From the NCBI GenBank assembly GCA_001804885.1, contig MHBM01000161.1, positions 1 through 42,050 on the forward strand: a stretch of 42,050 bases of DNA. The letters are read 5' to 3'. The translations under genes were made by a program, and so were the position numbers. The notes below the pieces were generated by a model, which was not told the DNA's origin, searched no databases, and saw only the letters and a program-made list of their open reading frames with translations. This DNA comes from Lentisphaerae bacterium RIFOXYA12_FULL_48_11 (GTDB lineage: Bacteria; Verrucomicrobiota; Kiritimatiellia; UBA8416; YA12-FULL-48-11). The first letter of the stretch is position 1. The number at the start of each line of letters is the position of its first letter. Shown in pieces: positions 9,255 to 16,538 of the stretch.

Positions 9255-9330
9255 TAACCGCGAATACACCGGGGAAAAAGAACGAAAAGTCTTTTATTGA
9301 TGTTCGCGAACTTGGTGTCTTTGCGGTAGA
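9255..9330. repeat. Imperfect palindromic intergenic repeat
   Basis: ACCGCGAATACACC (9257-9270) is an imperfect inverted match (12 of 14) to GGTGTCTTTGCGGT (9314-9327), around a loop of 43 bases. From memory, similar sequences with the words ACCGC-AA-ACACC and GGTGTCTTTGCGGT recur in intergenic regions of many PVC and other bacterial genomes. No T-run is present. Confidence 0.5.
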
Positions 9331-9361
9331 GAATCTTTCTGGAAGATATCAAGACAGGCAG

Positions 9362-10285
9362 TTACTTTTTCTCTCTTGTCAGAGTCAGGTAATGTGATTT
9401 AAGAGGCTCGTAGAACCGGCTGAATTCTTTCATTCTTTCCGAAGAATATCCTTTTTTGACCACTTCCATGGCTGTCCTGGTTACCGCATTATATGCTTGG
9501 AAGTCTTTTATAAAAGCTTCGGGTGATTTCTGGAGAATGGTCGTGAGCCATCGTGCTCCGAGAATCATGTTTTCCAGGGAAGCGTTACCGTCGCCCCGAT
9601 CCGCAGCATTCTGAATGTCTTTCATTACACGTTCGAGAGCTTTCTCGCAGGAGGCCAGTTCGCCTGAAGATGAACTCTTACCTGATATTTCCGCCTTTAG
9701 TCGTTCTGCTTTTGCGACGGGGTTTGCTTCCCATTTCTTTCCTTCAGGATTCATGAACGCATCTTTTGCAAACCAGCTCGCATATTTGTTGAGTCCCGTT
9801 ATGGTTTGTGTCAGGCCAAGCTCAATCCACTTTCCGTTCCGGGCTATTTTATCACGATTAGTAAGGTTGTTAAGACAGATAACTGCGAACTGATAATGCT
9901 TAAAGGCCTTCTCGAGCGCGGTGACGGATGGCGGATTTGCGCTGATCTTTGCCTCCTCCAGCTGGTATTCGGCAAATAGAGTATGCAGAGTGCACAATCT
10001 ATTCATAAGTTCTTCATCATCCCTCAGCTTCTGCTGTTGGGCTGCATCACCAGTTCCCGCAAACTGGTAGTAGGATTCGATCAGAAATGAAGCGGTAAAT
10101 GCGGCCGTGCCCCTTTCTTCCCTTGAACTGTCTTTTTTGGAGAGGGCAGACAAACAATTGTCGATTTTAGTTTTATAATCAGTAATTGTTTGTCCTGAAG
10201 GATCCTGAGAATCTGCACCTTCTGTCCGAAAGGACAGGATCAGCATAAGTACAGCAACTGAGATCATTCCAGGGAATATTTTCAT
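9362..10285 (-). CDS. Secreted helical protein of unknown function
   Basis: The start ATG at 10285 directly follows an in-frame GTG; the choice shifts the protein by one residue. A signal peptide (about 1-23, ending TEGA) is followed by some 280 residues predicted as alpha-helical, with repeated Lys/Glu/Ala-rich stretches such as EELMNRLCTLHTLFAEYQLEEAK. It has no motif I recognise. The helical pattern with YQFA and WIELGLTQTITGL segments could be TPR-like, but no canonical repeat can be counted. It probably acts in the periplasm. It is followed on the same strand by no close gene. Confidence 0.72.
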   Translation of the reverse strand: MKIFPGMISVAVLMLILSFRTEGADSQDPSGQTITDYKTKIDNCLSALSKKDSSREERGTAAFTASFLIESYYQFAGTGDAAQQQKLRDDEELMNRLCTLHTLFAEYQLEEAKISANPPSVTALEKAFKHYQFAVICLNNLTNRDKIARNGKWIELGLTQTITGLNKYASWFAKDAFMNPEGKKWEANPVAKAERLKAEISGKSSSSGELASCEKALERVMKDIQNAADRGDGNASLENMILGARWLTTILQKSPEAFIKDFQAYNAVTRTAMEVVKKGYSSERMKEFSRFYEPLKSHYLTLTREKK

Positions 10286-10489
10286 CACTGTCTATCGGTT
10301 GTCAGGTTCAGCAACTCGAACGGTTGAAACAAGATAGGATAGTAAGTTCTGCTATCCCATGTCTGAATTTATGCTCCTGTCGCCATGGAAAGTCAAGTCC
10401 CCACTCTCTTGCAGGTCTATCCCGCATTTGTGAACGAAAGTCTTTTACCTCGTCTTTGCGAGTATACCATGTGGCTTGCCGCGGGAAGC

Positions 10490-11647
10490 TCATTGGTGTC
10501 CGAGTTTGATGCTGTTTGTCCCGAATTTCCTGCGGATAATATCTACCGTCCGGCTTACAGTCTCCATTTTTTCAGACGAGCTGTTAAAAAGAGAAAGCTG
10601 GCTGCCGGAATGATCCGTCAGCGCATATACGCCAAACCCAATAAGCCTTACCGGTTTGATAAGCTTCTCCTTTTCGAACAGCTCACATGCCGCCGCCAGC
10701 AGGCTGAAATCATCCACAACAGGACTTTGCAGTTTCTTTTGACGTGTTATTGTCTCAAAGCCACGCCAGCGCAGCTTAATCTGTACACCGCCGGCATACC
10801 TGCCGAGTTCCCTGAGCTGGCTGCCGACATCTTCAACCAGTTCAGTCAAGACCGCCCTGACTTTTGTCCGGTCCTGGATATCCGTGTCAAAAGTATGTTC
10901 ACGGGAAATGCTCTGCTCTATCCGTACTGTTTCCACAGGGCGGTCATCCATTCCGACTGCCAGTTCCTTGAAAAACACAGCACTGTCCCGTCCGACATGT
11001 TTTGCCAGGTTCTCGGGGGCAATGTGTTGAACATCGCCAATGGTATGAATGCCTGCTCTTTCCAGTCTGCTGAGTGTGACGTTACCCACCCCCCATAGCC
11101 GTCCTACAGGCAATGGCGCAAGAAAAGTTTTTATGTCGGCCGGACTTTCAGGTACAACGGTGAGGCCATCCGGTTTGTTCAGGTCACTTGCTATCTTTGC
11201 CAGGAATTTGTTTGAAGCAATACCGACGGATGCCGTCAGGCCTGTTTCCTTCTTTATGGTTTCGCGGATTTTTATGGCTGTCGATTTCCCGTTGCCGAAC
11301 ATCCGGCTGGCCCCGGTCATATCCAGGAAAGCTTCGTCGAGCGACAGGGGTTCAATTAAAGGTGTGAACCGTTCAAATATGGAAAATATCTGGCGTGATG
11401 CCTGTTCATACCTGTACATACGTGGCGGAAGGAATATGGCATGGGGGCATTTCCTTCCGGCTTCACGGGAAGGCATTGCGGAATGCACTCCGAACTTGCG
11501 CGCTTCATAGGATGCGGCAGACACGACACCTCGCTTGTCAGGTGGAGCCCCCACTACAACAGGCTTACCGCGCAGTTCGGGTCTATCGAGCTGTTCTACT
11601 GAAGCATAGAAAGCATCCATATCTACATGAAGAATTACACGCGACAT
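10490..11647 (-). CDS. dinB: DNA polymerase IV (Y family)
   Basis: The start at 11647 gives the family N-terminus MSRVILHVDMDAFYASVEQ; 34 extra upstream codons are open but match nothing in the family. Catalytic residues are visible: D9 and D11 in the first motif, and D104/E105 in PLSLDEAFLD. The segment TASVGIASNKFLAKIASDL belongs to the palm, and LPVGRLWGVG opens the helix-hairpin-helix thumb. Near the C-terminus QLSLF is a consensus beta-clamp binding motif. Length (385 residues) is normal. It is a low-fidelity polymerase that bypasses template lesions. I saw no recognisable LexA box upstream. It is divergent from the fluoride-controlled antiporter. Confidence 0.96.
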   Translation of the reverse strand: MSRVILHVDMDAFYASVEQLDRPELRGKPVVVGAPPDKRGVVSAASYEARKFGVHSAMPSREAGRKCPHAIFLPPRMYRYEQASRQIFSIFERFTPLIEPLSLDEAFLDMTGASRMFGNGKSTAIKIRETIKKETGLTASVGIASNKFLAKIASDLNKPDGLTVVPESPADIKTFLAPLPVGRLWGVGNVTLSRLERAGIHTIGDVQHIAPENLAKHVGRDSAVFFKELAVGMDDRPVETVRIEQSISREHTFDTDIQDRTKVRAVLTELVEDVGSQLRELGRYAGGVQIKLRWRGFETITRQKKLQSPVVDDFSLLAAACELFEKEKLIKPVRLIGFGVYALTDHSGSQLSLFNSSSEKMETVSRTVDIIRRKFGTNSIKLGHQ

Positions 11648-11777
11648 GGAGGCATAGTACCAGACGGGAAGTGTTAGGCAATGAAGGTCTGCGGAATCCA
11701 TTCCGGACAAAAAAGAAACATAGAATCTACCCGCATTTGTGACTTTCATCCGAGGACAGATACAGAGATTTGCGCGA

Positions 11778-11806
11778 TTGACAGACGGGATACTTCTTGG
11801 TTTTAT
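11778..11806 (+). promoter_or_regulatory. Promoter of the fluoride riboswitch transcript
   Basis: A perfect TTGACA (11778-11783) and TTTTAT (11801-11806) are separated by 17 nt. The predicted start falls at about 11812-11814, right at the first base of the riboswitch P1 stem. Confidence 0.65.
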
Positions 11807-11813
11807 CCTCCCC

Positions 11814-11881
11814 GAGCGATGGAGTTCGCTCAGAACTGCCCTGATGAATCTTTGTGAACTAAGGGATGATGACTCCTGCTG
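11814..11881 (+). promoter_or_regulatory. Fluoride riboswitch (crcB motif)
   Basis: The sequence matches the crcB aptamer layout element by element. P1 is GAGCG/CGCTC with the loop ATGGAGTT. The joining sequence AGAACTGCCCT follows, then a second stem closed by AGGG, then TGATGACTCCTGC. The pseudoknot pairs GGAGT in the first loop with ACTCC near the 3' end. The layout closely follows the Thermotoga petrophila aptamer as I remember it, including the GCGATG, AACTGCCCT and TGATG words. It senses cytoplasmic fluoride. The ACTCC strand is shared with the terminator that follows, so fluoride binding should prevent termination and switch the gene on. Confidence 0.93.
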
Positions 11882-11905
11882 TATCTAATGCGGCAGGGGT
11901 TTTTT
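11872..11905 (+). terminator. Riboswitch-controlled intrinsic terminator
   Basis: ACTCCTGCTG (11872-11881) pairs with CGGCAGGGGT (11891-11900) in a 10-bp stem with two G-U pairs and a 9-nt loop, followed by TTTTT. The 5' arm contains the pseudoknot strand of the fluoride aptamer, so aptamer folding and terminator folding exclude each other. Confidence 0.9.
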
Positions 11906-11922
11906 ATTTTCTGGAGGTTTAA

Positions 11923-13077
11923 ATGGATGCAACTATGACAGCGGTTATTCTGACTTTCATTGTTTTTGTGGCGAGCCTGATTTCTGTGGAGCTTGCACTT
12001 TCTGCTGCCATTATTGAAATTGCACTGGGATTGATGGCGGGCAATTTCCTGGGAATTCAATCTACGCCCTGGATGGATTTTCTAGCTGGTTTTGGAGGTA
12101 TTCTGCTGACTTTTCTAGCCGGAATTGAGGTGGATGTCCGGTTGTTGAAGGATAAACTCAAGGAAAGTCTTTCCATTGGAATACTGTCTTTTCTTGTTCC
12201 TTATCTGGCGGCAATATTCTTTTGTCGCTTTCTTGTGGGCTGGACATGGAAAGCATCTTTAGTTGCCGGTTGTGCCCTCTCGACAACATCCCTTGCCGTG
12301 GTTTATGCGGTTCTTGTGGAAACCGGGTTAAACAGATCGCAAATAGGTAAAATAATCATGGCCGCTACATTCGTAACCGACATGGGAACAGCGATAGCAC
12401 TTTCCCTGTCTTTTGCTGAATGGAGCGTAAAGACGCTTATATTCATTGTGGTGTCTGTCTTGTTTATTATCATTGCTCCTCGCTTTCTACCGAAGATCTT
12501 CGAACGATACGGATCAAAAGTTATTGAGCCGGAGATCAAATTTCTTTTTTTTATATTATTTGGTGTTATGGCCCTGGCCTCGTGGGGAAAAAGCCATGCG
12601 GTTCTGCCTGTATTTATCCTTGGGTTGAGCCTTTCAACCATGTTTCAGAAACACCGGGAATTACAGAGAAAACTCAGGATCGTTGCTTTTGCCATGATTA
12701 CACCGTTCTTTTTTATCAAAGGCGGAATGAATGTTTCCCTGTCGGAGTTGTGGAGTAATATCGGCCTTTTCTTCATTCTGTTCTTTGTGAAAACAATAGC
12801 AAAAGGAATAGGTGTTTTACCTGTGGCCCGTTATTACCTGAAGGAGAATGCCATTTACACAACACTACTGATGAGTACCGGGTTGACTTTTGGAACAATA
12901 TCCTCGGTGTACGGACTGCAGGCTGGTCACATCAGCTCATCGCAGTTTTCCGTTCTGGTTGCTGTGGTGATAGCCACGGCTATTATCCCGACAATTATTG
13001 CTCAGCGTTGGTTCAGGCCCGTGCTATCTGAAGAGGATAAAGAGGAAGTACTGGCAGTGGAAGAAGAGAGTTTATAA
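11923..13077 (+). CDS. CPA2-family cation/proton antiporter under fluoride control
   Basis: The 384-residue protein is almost wholly membrane-embedded, with about 12 hydrophobic segments and the family pattern of a Kef/NapA-type exchanger. It includes FLAGIEVDVRLLK in the fourth to fifth segments and TDMGTAIALSLSF with the transport-site Asp, and a Lys-bearing FFFIKGGMNVSL in the C-terminal half. There is no cytoplasmic TrkA-N domain, which ends many Kef proteins. GGAGG lies 5 nt before the ATG. Antiporters are known members of fluoride riboswitch regulons, besides CrcB/Fluc and CLC-F exporters. Here it may export fluoride itself or restore ion balance during fluoride stress; the sequence cannot decide. 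It is membrane-bound and monocistronic as far as can be seen. Confidence 0.93.
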   Translation: MDATMTAVILTFIVFVASLISVELALSAAIIEIALGLMAGNFLGIQSTPWMDFLAGFGGILLTFLAGIEVDVRLLKDKLKESLSIGILSFLVPYLAAIFFCRFLVGWTWKASLVAGCALSTTSLAVVYAVLVETGLNRSQIGKIIMAATFVTDMGTAIALSLSFAEWSVKTLIFIVVSVLFIIIAPRFLPKIFERYGSKVIEPEIKFLFFILFGVMALASWGKSHAVLPVFILGLSLSTMFQKHRELQRKLRIVAFAMITPFFFIKGGMNVSLSELWSNIGLFFILFFVKTIAKGIGVLPVARYYLKENAIYTTLLMSTGLTFGTISSVYGLQAGHISSSQFSVLVAVVIATAIIPTIIAQRWFRPVLSEEDKEEVLAVEEESL

Positions 13078-13143
13078 TTCCGCGTATTCTGTAGAGTCAG
13101 CTGTCAACGGCGCATAAGCCAGCACAGTTCTGCAGAGCCTGTC

Positions 13144-13381
13144 TTTGTTGACAGGATTCTCTGCGGCAAGCCGCGGGGCGCTTTACTCGCCTTCGCCAAA
13201 ATGCCCCGTACCTTGGCACGCGGGATGAGCCGCCTTCGTCCGTCAGTTGACGGACTTCGGCGGGCCAAGATGGCGGGGCAAACAAGGTATAGTATGGATG
13301 AAGACGGGTCAAGGCTACGGCGGAGTTCCGCTGATCCCGCTTTTGTTGGCGGGATGCCTCGCGGCAAGCCGCGGGGCGCTT
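13144..13381. repeat. GC-rich intergenic repeat cluster
   Basis: The 303-base gap after the antiporter holds two direct copies of a 40-base unit (13144-13183 and 13342-13381). The last 21 bases are identical in both, starting GCGGCAAGCCGCGGGG. Between them, CGTCAGTTGACG with the following GACTTCGGCGGGCC (about 13240-13266) is related to a sequence in the repeat element near 30.1 kb. Several inverted pairs can form. The second copy ends at the stop codon of the small gene on the minus strand. Open frames here are Arg-rich and low in complexity, and I do not consider them genes. Confidence 0.75.
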
Positions 13382-13800
13382 CACTTTTTCTTCTGGGCGG
13401 CTGCCTTCTTTTCTTCGGCTGCTTTAGCTTTCAGTTCGGCAAGCTTGGCTTCATATTGTTCCTTGAAAAGTGGCTTGAGGCTTCTTATTGCGACAATGCT
13501 GTCACCGCGCCGTGTGCAGGTTGCTTCGACCTCAAGCAATTCAAATTCATTGTATTTGTATTTGGAGGCGGCCGGAAGGAACCAGATCTTGTTGATCCAG
13601 TTTGGATTCTTGGTTTCCTTTATTATATATGACTTACCATCATTGCTCATCGTGACAACCCCGGTAATGGTAATTTCCTTGCTCTGGTTATCTGTGGCGG
13701 AACCTGGACCCTTGCTTTTTCCGGGAGCTGCAAAGGTGTTTACAATGTGTAAAGACAAGATCAACCCTGCAAATACAAGTACTGCCAGTATCTTTTTCAT
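13381..13800 (-). CDS. Small secreted protein, paralogue of the 14225-14644 product
   Basis: GGAGG lies 6 nt before the ATG. A signal peptide (about 1-24, ending TFA-AP) leads into a single small domain beginning KEITITGVVTMSNDGKSYIIK, then IWFLPAASKYKYNEFELLEVEA, and a Lys/Ala-rich tail (KKAAAQKKK). The domain looks like a short all-beta, OB-like fold by its strand pattern; this is inference. The same blocks occur in the neighbouring paralogue, so a local duplication is clear. No enzymatic motif is seen. The basic tail could bind a polyanion such as nucleic acid, acidic polysaccharide or LPS. It was probably made together with the two genes upstream on the same strand, which are 80 bases or less apart. 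Confidence 0.82.
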   Translation of the reverse strand: MKKILAVLVFAGLILSLHIVNTFAAPGKSKGPGSATDNQSKEITITGVVTMSNDGKSYIIKETKNPNWINKIWFLPAASKYKYNEFELLEVEATCTRRGDSIVAIRSLKPLFKEQYEAKLAELKAKAAEEKKAAAQKKK

Positions 13801-13883
13801 ATTAACCTCCAGGATAGTTGTTTAAAACATGTATAATATAGCAATTCCCGGCCGTGAACCATCAAATTATTTACTGCAGAAGA

Positions 13884-14147
13884 CTATACAATAACAGTGT
13901 TTGGTGAGCCTCCTTGTGTATGCCCCTCTATCGCCCTGCCGCAGACGCTGTCAACATCGGAGACAGTATCGACCATCAAGGTGTTGGAAGTCACCGGCAT
14001 GACGGCGAGGTTCTCGTTACTGGAAATTTTCAAACCGTCCTTGTTGGCGATAATGTCAAATTTCCTTACACCTCGACTAGATTTGATCTCGACCTGGACT
14101 TTATCGTTACGAACCATATCTATGCTTATCTGATCAATGTGTGTCAT
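13884..14147 (-). CDS. Small protein of unknown function between two paralogues
   Basis: The 87-residue product starts MTHIDQISIDMVRNDKVQVE with CAGGA 6 nt before the ATG. It has no signal peptide or membrane segment, so it should be cytoplasmic unless exported otherwise. The pattern of alternating hydrophobic residues (VQVEIKSS, KFDIIANKDGLKIS) suggests a small beta-sheet domain. A Cys is present near the C-terminus (DVDSVCGRAIEGH). I do not recognise the family. It lies between two paralogous secreted-protein genes in the same direction, with gaps of about 80 bases. Codon-like composition and a good ribosome binding site support it as real. Confidence 0.62.
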   Translation of the reverse strand: MTHIDQISIDMVRNDKVQVEIKSSRGVRKFDIIANKDGLKISSNENLAVMPVTSNTLMVDTVSDVDSVCGRAIEGHTQGGSPNTVIV

Positions 14148-14224
14148 TTGTTCCTGCTTTCTGCTGGCATGTTACCAAAAAAAAGAAGCGTAAGAAAATG
14201 TGTATCTTCACACTGTTATAATGG

Positions 14225-14644
14225 TTATTTCTTCTGCGGGGCAGATGCTTTCTTCTCGGCAACCTTTTTTGCCGTTTCTTCTTTGAGCCTGGCGAGATTT
14301 GCCTCGTATGCGGTCTTGTTAACCGGAGTAATATCTTTTATGGATAAAATCGTACCACCTTTAACCATGCAGACCGCCTTGACTTCCAGCATTTCAAATT
14401 CGTTGTATTTAAATTTCGATTCAGGAAGGAACCATAACTTTCCGGAGAAACCCGCCGACGCTTTGATGATATATGATTTGCCATCGTTACTCATTGTCAC
14501 AACGCCGGTAATGGTCATTTCCCTGGTCTGATCCTTTGTTTCGCGACTGGTTTTGCCCGGTTTGGATTTTGCTGCATTTGCATTCAAGACATTCAATGAC
14601 ATCATGAGTGCGACACACATCGATATAGTCAGCAAATGTTTCAT
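14225..14644 (-). CDS. Small secreted protein, paralogue of the 13381-13800 product
   Basis: The start at 14644 (MKHLLTIS) gives a signal peptide ending NANA-AK; AAGAGA lies 7 nt upstream. An alternative ATG two codons earlier would add only MC. The mature domain has TREMTITGVVTMSNDGKSY, LWFLPESKFKYNEFEMLEVKA and a basic tail (KKASAPQKK), matching the neighbouring paralogue block by block. The DNA coding for the VVTMSNDGKSYIIK block is also strongly conserved between the two genes. The function is unknown; the strand pattern is OB-like by inference. The gene heads a possible three-gene unit running leftward. Confidence 0.8.
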   Translation of the reverse strand: MKHLLTISMCVALMMSLNVLNANAAKSKPGKTSRETKDQTREMTITGVVTMSNDGKSYIIKASAGFSGKLWFLPESKFKYNEFEMLEVKAVCMVKGGTILSIKDITPVNKTAYEANLARLKEETAKKVAEKKASAPQKK

Positions 14645-15034
14645 ACACATCTCTTGCATGATTACTTTATTTGTAATGTTATAATAACTACAGGAGAACT
14701 GCAAATTCAACTTGTTCGGATTTAGAGCCTTCCATGAGAAGGGCTCTAAAAATAAGATTTTTCCTGTAAGTCATGAATAATCTGGAAGACCGAATGGAAA
14801 AAGTGGGGTGGAGGCGCGTCCACCTCCACCCCGTAGTGTAGCGAACTGGTCGAATTCGCTACAACTGGGAGGATTTTGTTTATAGCAAATGACTTAAAAA
14901 AAGACAAGATGGAGATGATGATTAAATCATAACTCAAATATCGCTTGCCGGGCTCAGGCTGTCAGGGGTAATAGAACGATACTTGAAAGCATAATAAGAA
15001 GCAGCTAGTATATTATTAATTGGCGGGGTTGTTA
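14645..15034. other. Intergenic region with two hairpins
   Basis: These 390 bases lie between divergent genes. TTTAGAGCC (14721-14729) and GGCTCTAAA (14742-14750) form a perfect 9-bp stem in what would be the leader of the leftward gene. A second, GC-rich palindrome is listed separately. The segment 14900-15020 is AT-rich and is the likely promoter region for the zinc-ribbon gene. No reliable gene is visible; one 63-codon frame on the minus strand has no ribosome binding site. Confidence 0.5.
14805..14832. repeat. Perfect GC-rich palindrome
   Basis: GGGGTGGAGG (14805-14814) and CCTCCACCCC (14823-14832) form a perfect 10-bp stem around the loop CGCGTCCA. It stands out in an AT-rich gap. No U-run follows in either direction, so it looks like a REP-type repeat rather than a terminator. 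Confidence 0.65.
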
Positions 15035-15337
15035 ATGAGCGATGTATTATTCAAATGCTGGATGTGTACAAAAAGTCTAGCGATTTCAGATAAGGGCTCA
15101 GGCAAAATAGTTTATTGCCCGGACTGTTCCAAGCAACTTACCGTGCCCTACCCTAAAATATTTTATAATTGTCCAAGCTGCGATTGCTCGCTTTCTTCCC
15201 CGGAAGAATATGCCCAAACAACACTTGCCTGTCCCAATTGCGATACTGATATAACTGTACCGGAACTTTCGGAAGAGACCGCGGAAGAGCACAATGTTGC
15301 GCCACCCTCACCGCAGAATGATAATAACAATCCTTAG
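15035..15337 (+). CDS. Small double zinc-ribbon protein
   Basis: The ATG at 15035 follows GGCGGGG by 7 nt; the frame is open upstream only to a TTG. The 100-residue protein has two tandem zinc-ribbon units. The first is CWMC with YCPDC, and the second is NCPSC with ACPNC, each giving four Cys ligands. A low-complexity acidic tail follows (PELSEETAEEH, then QNDNNNP). Similar ribbons occur in regulators, membrane proteins and RNA-polymerase-associated factors, so the role is open. There is no signal peptide. A receiver-domain gene follows 90 bases downstream in the same direction. Confidence 0.8.
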   Translation: MSDVLFKCWMCTKSLAISDKGSGKIVYCPDCSKQLTVPYPKIFYNCPSCDCSLSSPEEYAQTTLACPNCDTDITVPELSEETAEEHNVAPPSPQNDNNNP

Positions 15338-15425
15338 CCTTAGGTGAATGCCGATTTTAGAGGCGGGATGCGGTAAGGTTAAAGAAGTATAAGAATAGTT
15401 ACAGGGTATGCAGAAATATCAAGCC

Positions 15426-15794
15426 ATGAAAAATGTTCTAATAATAGATGATAATGACCTGGTATGCCGATTGATCGGGAAACTGGCTAAACAGAAAAAC
15501 ATCGTTATACTAGTTGCAAGAAACGGGGAAGATGCGAAAAAGATATTAACGGGAGGAAAGTTGACGCTTGATATCATCTTTCTTGATTTAAACCTACCAT
15601 ATATTAACGGCTGGGACTTATTGGCGGTAATAAAGAACGATCCTGTAACCAAAGATACGCCTGTCGTAATCATGACCGGGCTTACTCTGTCCCCTGAAGA
15701 AATAGAGAAATTGCAGAATAAGGTTTCAGCCATTATTGACAAGAAGACATTTAATAAAGAAGCATTTGCAAAGTTATTAAAAAAGCTTCTGTAG
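15426..15794 (+). CDS. Stand-alone response regulator receiver protein
   Basis: The start at 15426 gives the family N-terminus MKNVLIIDDND; an ATG six codons earlier is possible but its AGGG is too close to it. The acidic pair is D8/D9, the phosphoacceptor is D54 (FLDLNLP), the switch Thr is T84 (VVIMTGL), and the conserved Lys is K106 (IIDKKTF). There is no output domain in its 122 residues, so it is a CheY/Spo0F-type single-domain regulator acting through protein contacts. No histidine kinase lies nearby. The neighbouring flagellar-type genes and the two other receiver proteins further right suggest a link to surface or motility control; this is inference. Confidence 0.88.
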   Translation: MKNVLIIDDNDLVCRLIGKLAKQKNIVILVARNGEDAKKILTGGKLTLDIIFLDLNLPYINGWDLLAVIKNDPVTKDTPVVIMTGLTLSPEEIEKLQNKVSAIIDKKTFNKEAFAKLLKKLL

Positions 15795-16116
15795 TCCGAT
15801 TTCTGCCCAACATAAATGTCCTTTGACGATGTTAGTAGAAATTATTTCTTCTGATTTCGTTTCGTAAAGGTGCATTGTCATTTATATGAATGGATATTCA
15901 CGTTATTTCTCTGTTGGCATTATAAACACTGATTAAAATGATGCTTTTAGACTGCTCTCGGGTTCACCAAAAGATGATCCCGAGAGAGTAATTCCCGTTT
16001 ACTCTCAAACTTTTCTTATATCTGAGTTTCTCTGTGTGGGTAATCAGTGGTTCCACCTAAATCTTTCCGGCTGAGTTGGCGCCTTTGGCCCAATGCAGAT
16101 AAAATTAGAAGATAAA
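15795..16116. other. Convergent intergenic region with a hairpin
   Basis: These 322 bases lie between two converging genes. CTCTCGGG (15955-15962) and CCCGAGAG (15979-15986) form a perfect 8-bp stem with a 16-nt loop, without a U-run. The stretch 15820-15950 is AT-rich. I see no gene or RNA in it. Confidence 0.45.
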
Positions 16117-16410
16117 TCACCCGAACATGTCTATAAGGGAGCCAAACATTTCGTTGTGGACCTTGATTACCTTGCCATTGGCCTTGGCATAACTCAGAAC
16201 TACATTCTGCTCAACCATCTCTTCGGCAAGATCAGTACCATGGTCTGTTTTGACCGAATATGCATCTACGCCCTGCTGAGTCACCTGTTCCCTGGGAATG
16301 GCTCGGGACGCCTTGAAATCGGGTGTAAACATATTGGCAACATTATTCGTCGATACAGCAAGACGAAAATCAGCCACTCTTAATGCAGACACTGCAGTAT
16401 CTATACTCAT
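16117..16410 (-). CDS. Short flagellar rod-like protein (FlgC/FlgB type)
   Basis: The first 40 residues (AVSALRVADFRLAVSTNNVAN) match the flagellar rod N-terminal signature with the NNVAN motif. The last 40 (LAEEMVEQNVVLSYAKANGKVIK) match the Flg_bbr_C signature of FlgC, FlgE and FlgG. The product has only 97 residues, against about 135 for FlgC, so the middle is nearly absent. AGGAAA lies upstream of the ATG. These two regions form the coiled-coil core of rod subunits and the signal for the flagellar export gate. It could be a minimal rod subunit or a divergent paralogue. No other rod, hook or export gene is visible in the window. Confidence 0.78.
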   Translation of the reverse strand: MSIDTAVSALRVADFRLAVSTNNVANMFTPDFKASRAIPREQVTQQGVDAYSVKTDHGTDLAEEMVEQNVVLSYAKANGKVIKVHNEMFGSLIDMFG

Positions 16411-16538
16411 AGTTGTTTCCTAAAATTCGGCTGGAAACCTATAAAACTTAAATGATGTCAGATAAAATATCAACCACATGCCTGTTCATCCGTGGTTGTT
16501 CTCATTTCTCTCCACTTCTCTATTTTAACATTTTAAAA

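Noticed and set aside
9362..10285. TPR repeat protein as a firm call for the secreted helical protein
   Set aside because: Helical segments are visible but no 34-residue repeat with conserved positions could be counted.
10385..11098. A 237-codon plus-strand frame opposite DNA polymerase IV
   Set aside because: It is the antisense shadow of dinB, which has every family motif; it has no ribosome binding site and no recognisable domain.
11814..11905. A sodium, lithium or c-di-AMP riboswitch as an alternative for the antiporter leader
   Set aside because: The GCGATG, AACTGCCCT and TGATGACTCC landmarks and the loop-3' end pseudoknot fit the fluoride (crcB) class and not the others as I know them.
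13097..13384. Two overlapping minus-strand frames in the gap after the antiporter
   Set aside because: They are made of the GC-rich repeats and give low-complexity Arg/Ala/Pro-rich products; such frames recur in repeats and are not likely genes.
13201..14531. Several plus-strand frames of 78-205 codons across the three small genes
   Set aside because: All lie antisense to genes with signal peptides or good ribosome binding sites and show the composition of shadow frames.
14746..14937. A 63-codon minus-strand frame
   Set aside because: No ribosome binding site, and it runs through the GC palindrome, giving a Pro-Pro-Pro-His-Phe-Phe segment with no domain pattern.
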